Positions 49,806 to 56,357 of a DNA stretch of 56,357 nucleotides are shown piece after piece. Within the stretch, counting starts at the first letter, position 1, and each line of letters begins with the position of its first letter. Below the pieces are notes generated by a model, which worked only from the letters and a program-made list of their open reading frames with translations, searched no databases and had not been told where the DNA came from. Source of the stretch: Burkholderiales bacterium (GTDB lineage Bacteria; Pseudomonadota; Gammaproteobacteria; Burkholderiales; Usitatibacteraceae); NCBI GenBank assembly GCA_019634955.1, contig JAHCAK010000027.1:1-56357 (forward strand), in the 5' to 3' direction. A program made the translations under genes and the position numbers.

Positions 49806-50972
49806 ATGAAGCACGACTCCTTCCTCGGCTACCGGCGCGCCAACGGCCGCGCCGGCATCCGGAACTACGTCCTCATCCTGCCGGTGGACGACATCTCGAA
49901 CGCCGCCTGCGAGGGCGTCGCGAACAACGTGCACGGCACGATGGCGCTTCCGCACTCGTACGGCCGCCTGCAGTACGGCGAGGACCTCGACCTGCACTTC
50001 CGCACCATCATCGGCTGCGGCGCCAACCCGAACGTGGCCGCGGTGCTGGTGATCGGCATCGAGCCCGGCTGGACGCAGCGCGTGGTCGACGGCATCGCCG
50101 CCACGGGCAAGCCCGTGCGCGGGCTGCACATCGAGGGCAAGGGCGAGCTCGCGACCATCGCGGAGGGCTGCCGCGTGGCGCAGGAGTTCGTGCAGTACGC
50201 CACCGAGCTGCAGCGCGAGCGCATTCCCATCGAGGACCTCTGGGTGGCGACCAAGTGCGGCGAATCCGACACCACCTCCGGGATCGCGTCCTGCCCCGCG
50301 GTGGGCAACCTCATCGACAAGCTCGACGCGCGCGGCATCACCAGCTGCTTCGGCGAGACGACGGAGATCACCGGCGGGGAGAAGCTCTGCGCCTCGCGCG
50401 CGGCGAACCCGGAGGCGGCCGCGAAGTTCATGAAGGTCTTCCAGGCCTACCAGGACGAGGTCATGCGCTTCAAGGTCGACGACCTTTCCGACAGCCAGCC
50501 CAGCAAGGGCAACAAGGCGGGGGGCCTCAGCACGATCGAGGAGAAGGCGTTCGGCAACCTGCAGAAGATCGGCGAGAAGGCCAGGTACATCGACGTGCTG
50601 GCTCCCGCGCAGGCGCCGACCCGCGGCCCGGGGCTGTACTTCATGGACACCTCGAGCGCCGCGGCCGAGTGCCTGCCGCTGCAGGCGGCGGCAGGCTTCG
50701 TCCTGCACCTCTTCCCGACGGGCCAGGGCAACGTCGTCGGCAACCCCATCATGCCGACCATCAAGCTCACGGCGAACCCCAGGACCGCGCGCGTCATGAA
50801 GGAGCACATCGACCTCGACGTCTCGGACGTGCTCAGGAGGAAGATGACGATCAGCGAGGCCGGGGATGCGCTGATCGACATGGCGGTGCGCACCAGCAAC
50901 GGCCGCCTCACCACCGCGGAGACCCTGCGCCACCGCGAGTTCGCCATGACCAAGCTCTACCGCAGCGCCTAG
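49806..50972 (+). CDS. suyB: sulfolactate sulfo-lyase large subunit-like, copy 2
   Basis: 388 residues, the length of Suy[130 protein letters not shown] and [13 protein letters not shown]-like [17 protein letters not shown] closely follow SuyB as I know it. General UxaA proteins share only the CGESDTTSG and GNxxGGLTTIEEKA parts. It should cleave a sulfonate C-S bond, but dehydration of an unsubstituted hydroxy acid cannot be excluded. Confidence 0.72.
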   Translation: MKHDSFLGYRRANGRAGIRNYVLILPVDDISNAACEGVANNVHGTMALPHSYGRLQYGEDLDLHFRTIIGCGANPNVAAVLVIGIEPGWTQRVVDGIAATGKPVRGLHIEGKGELATIAEGCRVAQEFVQYATELQRERIPIEDLWVATKCGESDTTSGIASCPAVGNLIDKLDARGITSCFGETTEITGGEKLCASRAANPEAAAKFMKVFQAYQDEVMRFKVDDLSDSQPSKGNKAGGLSTIEEKAFGNLQKIGEKARYIDVLAPAQAPTRGPGLYFMDTSSAAAECLPLQAAAGFVLHLFPTGQGNVVGNPIMPTIKLTANPRTARVMKEHIDLDVSDVLRRKMTISEAGDALIDMAVRTSNGRLTTAETLRHREFAMTKLYRSA

Positions 50973-50980
50973 CACCCGCC

Positions 50981-51020
50981 CCTGCCAGCCCCTTCCCCGC
51001 AGGGGGAGCGGGCCGGCAGG
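50981..51020 (+). other. intercistronic stem-loop before binding protein 1
   Basis: CCTGCC pairs with GGCAGG as the outer stem, with CCCCT/AGGGG inside. It lies in the 99-base gap between suyB and the binding-protein gene. It lacks a T-run; a role in raising binding-protein mRNA relative to upstream genes is plausible. Confidence 0.45.
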
Positions 51021-51071
51021 CTCCTCACCGGGCCGCCGGCCCGGCCACGATGATCCGACAGGAGGAAATCC

Positions 51072-52106
51072 GTGAATACCAGCGCTGGCACGACGCGACG
51101 TGAGTTTGCAAGGCTCGGTGTCTTTCTCCTCGCCCTCGCCGGGGGCCTGGCCGCAATGCCGGCCGCCGCCCAGGTGAGCGAGATCCGCATCGCGAAGGGA
51201 TTCGGCATCCCCTACCTCCCGGTGATCATCCTGGAGGAGCAGGGGCTCGTCGAGAAGCACACGAAGCTGCTCGGGCTGCCGGAGGCCAAGGCGAAGTTCA
51301 TCCAGCTCGCGAGCGGCGCGGCGATGACCGACGCCCTCATCTCCGGCAACCTCGAGTACGCGACCGGGGGCCCCGGCCCGCTGCTCACCGTGTGGGACAA
51401 GACGCGGGGCAACCTCAACATCCGCGCCATATCGGCGATCAGCTCCATCCCCGTGTACCTCAACTCCATCAACCCGAAGGTGCGCACCATTCGCGACTTC
51501 ACCGACGCGGACCGCATCGCCGTGCCCAGCGTGAAGATCTCGACGCAGGCGGTCACGCTGCAGATCGCGGCGGAGAAGGAGTTCGGGCGCGGCAAGCACG
51601 ACGTGCTGGACAAGCTCACCGTCTCCATGGCCCCGCCCGACGCGCACAACGCGATGATGAGCAAGGGCACGGAGATCACCGCGAACTTCACCAGCCCGCC
51701 CTTCATGTACCTGCAGCAGCGCAACAACCACGCGCACCCCGTGCTCAGCTCCTACACGGTCATGGACGGGCCGACGACGTTCATCCTGATGTGGACGACG
51801 CAGAAGTTCCACGACGCCAATCCCAGGCACCACCAGGCCGTCCTCAACGCGCTGGAGGAGGCGAACCGGTACATCAAGGAGAACCCGCGCGGCGCGGCGG
51901 AGGCCTTCATCAAGAACCAGAAGTCGAAGCTGGAACTCGCCTTCGTGCAGGAGATGATCGCCAATCCCGAGAGCATCTTCACGACCGCGCCGCAGAACCT
52001 GATGAAGTACGCCGACTTCATGTCGCGCATCGGCTCGCTCAAGCAACGGCCCGCGAGCTGGAAGGACGTGTTCTTCCCCGAGGTCCACGACCGCCAGGGA
52101 AGCTGA
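51072..52106 (+). CDS. NitT/TauT-type ABC substrate-binding protein 1
   Basis: 344 residues, GTG start with GGAGG. A twin-arginine-like TRREFARLGVFLLALAGG signal leads to a TauA/SsuA-like binding protein: VSEIRIAKGFGIPYLPVIILEEQGL, SGNLEYATGGPGPLLTVWD, RTIRDFTDADRIAVPSVKISTQA and SWKDVFFPEVHD. It is a close paralogue of the protein at 53195. The RR-x-F motif suggests Tat export, whereas the paralogue has a Sec-like signal. It likely feeds the permease at 48546. Confidence 0.88.
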   Translation: MNTSAGTTRREFARLGVFLLALAGGLAAMPAAAQVSEIRIAKGFGIPYLPVIILEEQGLVEKHTKLLGLPEAKAKFIQLASGAAMTDALISGNLEYATGGPGPLLTVWDKTRGNLNIRAISAISSIPVYLNSINPKVRTIRDFTDADRIAVPSVKISTQAVTLQIAAEKEFGRGKHDVLDKLTVSMAPPDAHNAMMSKGTEITANFTSPPFMYLQQRNNHAHPVLSSYTVMDGPTTFILMWTTQKFHDANPRHHQAVLNALEEANRYIKENPRGAAEAFIKNQKSKLELAFVQEMIANPESIFTTAPQNLMKYADFMSRIGSLKQRPASWKDVFFPEVHDRQGS

Positions 52107-52112
52107 GGCCCC

Positions 52113-53162
52113 ATGCGCTTCTACGACACCACGGCGCTCTCGGGCTGGCTCGCCGGCGCCTTCGCCGCGTGCGGCATGGCGCCGGACGCGGCGCGGGTGG
52201 GCGCGCGCGTGCTGGTCCGCACCAATGCGCGGGGCGTCGAGACGCACGGCGTCTCGCGCGCCCTCGTCTACGTGCAGAAGCTCAGGTCTGGCGAGCTCGC
52301 GCCGCGGCCCGAGGTCCGCTACGAGGACCGTGACGGGGTGCTGCACTGCCACGCCGGCTGCGGGCTGGGCCAGGCCGTGGCCCCGCAGGTGATCGACGAG
52401 GCCGTCTCCCGCGCCGGGCGGGCGGGCTTCGTCCCGGTGATCATCCACGACGTCGGCCACCTCGCGGCGATCGGCATGTTCGCGCTGCAGGCGGCCGAGG
52501 CCGGGATGATCGCCTTCATCGCGCAGTCGACCCCCCCGATCATGGCGCTGCCCGGGTCGACCCGGGCGGCGATCGGCAACAATCCGCTCGCGTTCGCGAG
52601 CCCGGTGGCCGGGGGGCCGCCGCTGGTGTTCGACATCGCCGCCAGCGGCGTGGCGCGCGGCAACGTCCTCGCCGCCGCGCGCGAGCAGCGCGAGATCCCC
52701 CTCGGGTGGGCGATCGACGCCGAGGGACGGCCGACCACCGACCCGAAGGCGGCGCTGAGCGGGGCGATGCTGCCCATGGCCGGCCACAAGGGCATCGGGC
52801 TCGCGATGATGGTGCAGTGCCTCGCGGGCAGCCTCAGCGGCGCGCTGCCCGCGTCGGTGACCGGCGCCGCGCCCGGCAGCGCCCCGTCCCGGGTCGGCGC
52901 ATTCCTCTTCGTCGCCAACCCGGATCTCGTCGCGGGCCGCGCCGCCTACGACGCGCACATGGCCGGCTGGCTCGAGGCGTACCGGCAGGCCTCCGGTCCC
53001 GACGGCCGCTATCCCGGCGAGCGCGCCGCGAGGCTCGAGGCCGAGCGCGCCACGACGGGCATCCCGCTGCCCGAAGGAGTCGTCAACGAACTGCGCACGG
53101 TCGGCGAGACGACCGGCGTGCCGTTCACGCAGGAACCGCTGGCGCAGACCGCGGCGGCTTGA
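52113..53162 (+). CDS. malate/L-lactate/sulfolactate dehydrogenase family (Ldh2, ComC-like)
   Basis: 349 residues of the Ldh2 family, which reduces or oxidises 2-oxo/2-hydroxy acids with NAD(P). TNARGVETHGVSRALVYVQKLRSG with the conserved His, IIHDVGHLAAIGMFALQAAEAGMIAF, STPPIMALPGSTRAAIGNNPLAFASP and MAGHKGIGLAMMVQCLAG are family motifs; the usual SHH-x-G sequence reads VGHLAAIG here. ComC, (R)-sulfolactate dehydrogenase, belongs to this family. The position between two binding proteins and beside an SlcC-like gene supports that role, but malate or ureidoglycolate analogues remain possible. Confidence 0.8.
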   Translation: MRFYDTTALSGWLAGAFAACGMAPDAARVGARVLVRTNARGVETHGVSRALVYVQKLRSGELAPRPEVRYEDRDGVLHCHAGCGLGQAVAPQVIDEAVSRAGRAGFVPVIIHDVGHLAAIGMFALQAAEAGMIAFIAQSTPPIMALPGSTRAAIGNNPLAFASPVAGGPPLVFDIAASGVARGNVLAAAREQREIPLGWAIDAEGRPTTDPKAALSGAMLPMAGHKGIGLAMMVQCLAGSLSGALPASVTGAAPGSAPSRVGAFLFVANPDLVAGRAAYDAHMAGWLEAYRQASGPDGRYPGERAARLEAERATTGIPLPEGVVNELRTVGETTGVPFTQEPLAQTAAA

Positions 53163-53194
53163 CCGCCATCCCAACACAGCCCCGAGGAGACAAC

Positions 53195-54223
53195 ATGAGA
53201 TCGACCCTACGCAGCATCAGCACCCGCGCCGCGGCCGCGCTGGCCACCCTCGCCTGCGCCGCGCTCGCCTCCGCGCCCCTGCACGCCGAGGTGAAGGAAG
53301 TCCGCATCGCCAAGGGCTTCGGCATCGGCTACCTGCCGCTCATCGTGATGGAGAACGAGCAGCTCTTCGAGAAGCACGCCAAGGCCGCGGGCCTGCCCGA
53401 CAGCGCCGCGAAGTGGCTGGTCATCGACGGCGGCACGACGCAGGCGCAGCTGCTCATCGGCGGCAACCTCGAGGTTTCCTCGGGCGGCCTCGGCCCGCTG
53501 GTCACCATCTGGGCGCGCACCAAGGGCAACCTCAACGTGCAGGGCATGGCCTCGATCAACTCGATGCCGCTCTTCCTGAACACGATCAATCCGGCCGTGA
53601 AGTCGATCAGGGACTTCACGGACAAGGACCGAATCGCCCTGCCCGTGATCAAGTCCTCCATCCAGGCGGTGATCCTGCAGATGGAGGCCGAGAAGGTCTT
53701 CGGCGCCGGCCAGCAGAACACCATCGACCGGCTGACGGTGTCGATGGCGCACCCCGACGGCACCTCGGCGCTGCTCTCGGGCAAGACGGAGGTGACCGCG
53801 CACCTTTCCGCGCCGCCGTTCCAGTACCAGCAGCTCAAGGACCCGAAGGTGAAGCAGGTGTTCAGCTCCTACGACGTCGTCGGGGGACCGCACACCTTCA
53901 ACCTGATCTGGACCACGAAGAAGTTCCGCGACGAGAACCCGAAGACCTACTCGGCCTTCCTGGCCGCCCTCAACGAGGCGATCACCAAGATCAACGCCGA
54001 CAAGCCGAAGTACGCCAAGGTCTTCGTGGAATTCACCAAGTCGAAGCTCGCGCCCGAGTTCATCCTCGAGATGATGAACGACCCGCAGATCCGCTTCACC
54101 ATGGCCCCGGAAGGCACGATGCGCTTCGCCGCGTTCCTGCACAAGATCGGCACCATCAAGGAGCTGCCGGGAAGCTGGAAGGACATGTTCTTCCCCGAGA
54201 TCCACAACCTGCCGGGCAACTGA
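53195..54223 (+). CDS. NitT/TauT-type ABC substrate-binding protein 2
   Basis: 342 residues. A signal peptide (AAAALATLACAALASAPLHA) precedes the same fold as the protein at 51072: VKEVRIAKGFGIGYLPLIVMENEQL, GGNLEVSSGGLGPLVTIWA, KSIRDFTDKDRIALPVIKSSIQA and SWKDMFFPEIHN. No second ATPase or permease is present, so both probably deliver to one transporter. Divergent loop residues (TGGPGP versus SGGLGP, MSKGTEITANF versus LSGKTEVTAHL) may tune ligand choice. Confidence 0.88.
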   Translation: MRSTLRSISTRAAAALATLACAALASAPLHAEVKEVRIAKGFGIGYLPLIVMENEQLFEKHAKAAGLPDSAAKWLVIDGGTTQAQLLIGGNLEVSSGGLGPLVTIWARTKGNLNVQGMASINSMPLFLNTINPAVKSIRDFTDKDRIALPVIKSSIQAVILQMEAEKVFGAGQQNTIDRLTVSMAHPDGTSALLSGKTEVTAHLSAPPFQYQQLKDPKVKQVFSSYDVVGGPHTFNLIWTTKKFRDENPKTYSAFLAALNEAITKINADKPKYAKVFVEFTKSKLAPEFILEMMNDPQIRFTMAPEGTMRFAAFLHKIGTIKELPGSWKDMFFPEIHNLPGN

Positions 54224-54248
54224 CCGCGGCCGGCCCGGGGAGACGGCC

Positions 54249-55220
54249 ATGGCCGAAGTGGTGATCACCGAGTTCATGGACGCGGCGGGCGTCGAGGCGC
54301 TGAAGGGCTTCGACGTCCTCTACGACCCCGCGCTCGTGGACAAGCCGGAGGAGCTGCGCGCCGCGCTGGCCGACTGCCGCGGGCTCGTCGTGCGCAACCG
54401 CACGCAGGTCCGCCCGCCGCTGCTGCAGGCCGCCCCGCGACTCGAGGTCGTCGGGCGGCTGGGCGTCGGGCTCGAGAACCTGGACCTCGCGGCCTGCGCC
54501 GCCCGCGGGATCCCGGTCCTGCCCGCCACCGGCACCAACGACGAGACGGTCGCCGAGTTCGTGATGGGCGCGATGCTGGTGCTGCTACGCACGGGCGCGT
54601 TCCACGTGACCGCCGAGGTCGTGGCGGGGTCGTGGCCGCGCACGCGCGTCATCGGCGGGCGCGACGCGAAGGGGCTCACCCTGGGGCTCGTGGGGTTCGG
54701 CGCGATCGCGCGCCAGGTGGCCCGGCGCGCGCACGCCTTCGGCATGCGCGTGCTGGCATCCGACCCCTTCGTCGCCGCGGACCACCCGGCGTGGGCGGAG
54801 CTCGGCGTGGAGCGGCGCGAGCTCGCCGCGATGCTTCCGGAGACCGACGTGCTCAGCATCCACGTCCCCATGACCGCCACCACGCGCGGGATGCTCGATG
54901 CGCGTGCGCTGCGGTCCCTGCCGCAGGGCGCGTGCGTCGTGAACACCGCCCGCGGCGGCGTGCTGGACGAGGCGGAGCTGGTCGCGCTGCTGCGCAGCGG
55001 CCGGCTCGGCGGGGCCGTGCTCGACGTGGTCGCAACCGAGCCCCTGCCCGCGGGCAGCCACTTCGAGGGCGTTCCCAACCTGGTCCTGTCGCCGCACGTG
55101 GCGGGCATCACCCGCGACGCCAACCACCGCGCCAGCATGCTCACCGCGGAGAACGTCCGCCTCGTCCTGCAGGGGCAGGCGCCCCGGGTCGCGGACGCGG
55201 CCAGGAGCGCGGCCGCCTGA
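54249..55220 (+). CDS. D-2-hydroxyacid dehydrogenase (SlcC-like)
   Basis: 323 residues of the D-isomer-specific 2-hydroxyacid dehydrogenase family. NAD site LGLVGFGAIARQVARRA, catalytic Arg in NTARGGVLDEAEL, Glu in VVATEPLP and His in LSPHVAGIT are all present; GRLGVGLENLDLAAC and PATGTNDETVAEFVMG match the substrate loop. The opening VITEFMDAAGVEAL resembles (S)-sulfolactate dehydrogenase SlcC as I recall it. With the ComC-like enzyme it would invert hydroxy-acid stereochemistry through the 2-oxo acid. GGGGAG lies before the ATG. Confidence 0.85.
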   Translation: MAEVVITEFMDAAGVEALKGFDVLYDPALVDKPEELRAALADCRGLVVRNRTQVRPPLLQAAPRLEVVGRLGVGLENLDLAACAARGIPVLPATGTNDETVAEFVMGAMLVLLRTGAFHVTAEVVAGSWPRTRVIGGRDAKGLTLGLVGFGAIARQVARRAHAFGMRVLASDPFVAADHPAWAELGVERRELAAMLPETDVLSIHVPMTATTRGMLDARALRSLPQGACVVNTARGGVLDEAELVALLRSGRLGGAVLDVVATEPLPAGSHFEGVPNLVLSPHVAGITRDANHRASMLTAENVRLVLQGQAPRVADAARSAAA

Positions 55221-55235
55221 GGCTCCCGGCGCCCC

Positions 55236-56357
55236 TCAGCGGGCGTCTTCCAGCACCAGGTCCGCGGCGCGCTCGCCGATCATGATCGACGGCGCATTGG
55301 TGTTCGAGGACGGGATGGTGGGCATGACCGAGGCATCGGCCACGCGCAGCTTCGCGACCCCGTGCACGCGCAGCCGCGCGTCCACCACCGAGTCCGCCGC
55401 CGGGCCCATGCGGCAGGTCCCGACCGTGTGCCACGCGGTCTGGCCGGCCCCCCGCGCGTAGTCGAGCAGCGCCTCGTCGTCGCCGACCTCCGGCCCGGGC
55501 CGCGTCTCGCGCACGATCAACGGCCGCATCGCGGGCGCGGCGGCGATGCGCCGGATGAGCCGCAGCATCGCCAGGCCGGTGCGGCGGTCGTGCTCGTCGG
55601 TGAAGTAGCGCGGCTCGATGCGCGGGTGCTCGGCGGGGTCGCGCGAGCGCACGTGGATGGAGCCGCGCGAGCGCGGGTGCAGCTGGAAGCCGCCGATCGA
55701 GAACCCGGGGAAGGGATCGATGCCGGCGCCGGGCGATCGCGAATACCGGTCCTTGCCGCTGATGTGGTAGATGCGGATCATCACGTCGGGCCGGTCGAGG
55801 CCGGGCGACGTGCGCGTGATGGCGTGCGCCGTCGACGACGTGCCGGCCATCAGCCCCTTTCGCGTGAGCGCGTACTGCATCCCGACCAGCATGCGCCGGC
55901 CGAAGCTGCGCACGACGTCGTTGATCGTGATGGGCAGCGTGCACTCGTAGGTGCACCGCAACTGCAGGTGGTCGATGAGGTTCTCGCCCACCGCGGGAAG
56001 GTCCATGACGACGGGGATTCCCGCGGCCCGCAGGCGTTCGGCGCCGCCGACCCCCGAGAGCTCGAGGATCTGCGGCGACTGGATCGCGCCGGCGCACACG
56101 ATCACCTCGCGCGCGGCCGTGGCGACCTCGAGGCGGCCCGCCCGGCGGTACTCGACGCCGCTGGCGGCCGTCCCCTCGAAGAGCACGCGCGTGGCCAGCG
56201 CGCCGGTCTCGATCGCGAGGTTGGGGCGCCGTCGCGCCTCGCGCAGGTACGCCACCGCCGTGCTCCAGCGCCGGCCCCTGTGCGCCGTCTGCTCGAGGTA
56301 GCGCACGCCCTCGTAGCCCGCGACGTTGTAGTCGGCGGTCTCGGGGATGCCCGACTC
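55236..56357 (-). CDS. GMC-family FAD oxidoreductase (choline dehydrogenase-like), 5' end outside window
   Basis: 374 residues are visible; the N-terminal FAD-binding part lies beyond the window edge. RWSTAVAYLREARRRPNLAIETGALATRVLFEG, EVIVCAGAIQSPQILELSGVG, PAVGENLIDHLQL and the C-terminal signature with the catalytic His (TAWHTVGTCRMG, then the Asn in SSNTNAPSIMIGERAADLVL) are typical. GMC enzymes oxidise alcohols. Convergent with the SlcC-like gene. It could make a hydroxy acid precursor from an alcohol such as a polyol or a sulfonated diol; this is inference. Confidence 0.88.
   Translation of the reverse strand, partial: ESGIPETADYNVAGYEGVRYLEQTAHRGRRWSTAVAYLREARRRPNLAIETGALATRVLFEGTAASGVEYRRAGRLEVATAAREVIVCAGAIQSPQILELSGVGGAERLRAAGIPVVMDLPAVGENLIDHLQLRCTYECTLPITINDVVRSFGRRMLVGMQYALTRKGLMAGTSSTAHAITRTSPGLDRPDVMIRIYHISGKDRYSRSPGAGIDPFPGFSIGGFQLHPRSRGSIHVRSRDPAEHPRIEPRYFTDEHDRRTGLAMLRLIRRIAAAPAMRPLIVRETRPGPEVGDDEALLDYARGAGQTAWHTVGTCRMGPAADSVVDARLRVHGVAKLRVADASVMPTIPSSNTNAPSIMIGERAADLVLEDAR

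Noticed and set aside
1-56357. tRNA, rRNA, insertion sequences, phage or attachment sites
   Set aside because: None seen by eye on either strand; a covariance-model and IS search would be needed to exclude small RNAs.

Overview
The window is about 56 kb of very GC-rich bacterial DNA. From 3.4 kb onward it reads as one betaproteobacterial chromosome, probably a Burkholderiales-like lineage. The evidence is the conserved neighbourhood queG / tsaE-amiC-mutL-miaA, an AceE of the homodimeric type, two GGDEF-EAL proteins and NitT/TauT transporters. I see no tRNA, rRNA, CRISPR array, insertion sequence or phage gene. No gene-free stretch exceeds about 260 bases.

Region by region. 1-3.34 kb: a foreign-looking or chimeric end. 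The first part of a class V aminotransferase runs out of frame into the last third of PurH. Next come a divergent palindrome-rich spacer, a putative secreted metalloprotease and a small secreted protein. 3.4-11.8 kb: dodecin, then housekeeping genes miaA, mutL, amiC, tsaE and queG, interrupted by a membrane GGDEF-EAL protein. 11.8-16.6 kb: an S10 carboxypeptidase, a triple-PAS GGDEF-EAL protein and an AlaX-type editing hydrolase. 16.7-21.8 kb: an FbpABC-like ABC importer with a fused permease, plus a periplasmic glucose/sorbosone dehydrogenase-like protein. 21.9-28.0 kb: a CBS protein, an OPT transporter, an isochorismatase-family hydrolase, a small Cys protein, an EamA exporter, and a saccharopine dehydrogenase-like enzyme divergent from an Lrp regulator. 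28.0-31.8 kb: an ECF sigma factor with its NrsF anti-sigma, divergent from a bufferin operon (BufA, BufB, BufC, DoxX). Both directions carry the same GTAACC-N16-CGAA promoter. 32.0-40.5 kb: an MBL hydrolase, a MerA-like flavoprotein, a three-gene MacAB/DevBCA-like efflux system, a GH84 enzyme, a GNAT, a VOC protein and small membrane proteins. 40.7-42.6 kb: a secreted pair, a small protein plus a leishmanolysin-like metalloprotease with a PA insertion. 42.7-45.3 kb: a stand-alone aceE.

45.4-56.4 kb is the most striking block, a catabolic island read rightward from a promoter flanked by operator-like repeats. It holds two copies of a split UxaA/SuyAB-type lyase (SAF small subunit plus large subunit) and a GntR/UTRA regulator. 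It also holds one TauB/TauC-type ATPase and permease with two paralogous TauA-type binding proteins. The remaining genes are an Ldh2-family (ComC-like) dehydrogenase, a D-2-hydroxyacid dehydrogenase (SlcC-like) and, on the other strand, a GMC oxidoreductase cut by the window edge. The second lyase pair looks like (R)-sulfolactate sulfo-lyase. ComC plus SlcC is the known enzyme couple for inverting sulfolactate. I therefore infer a C3-sulfonate or related hydroxy-acid pathway ending in pyruvate, with aceE transcribed divergently from the same intergenic region. The substrate is inferred, not shown, and no sulfite-handling gene is visible.
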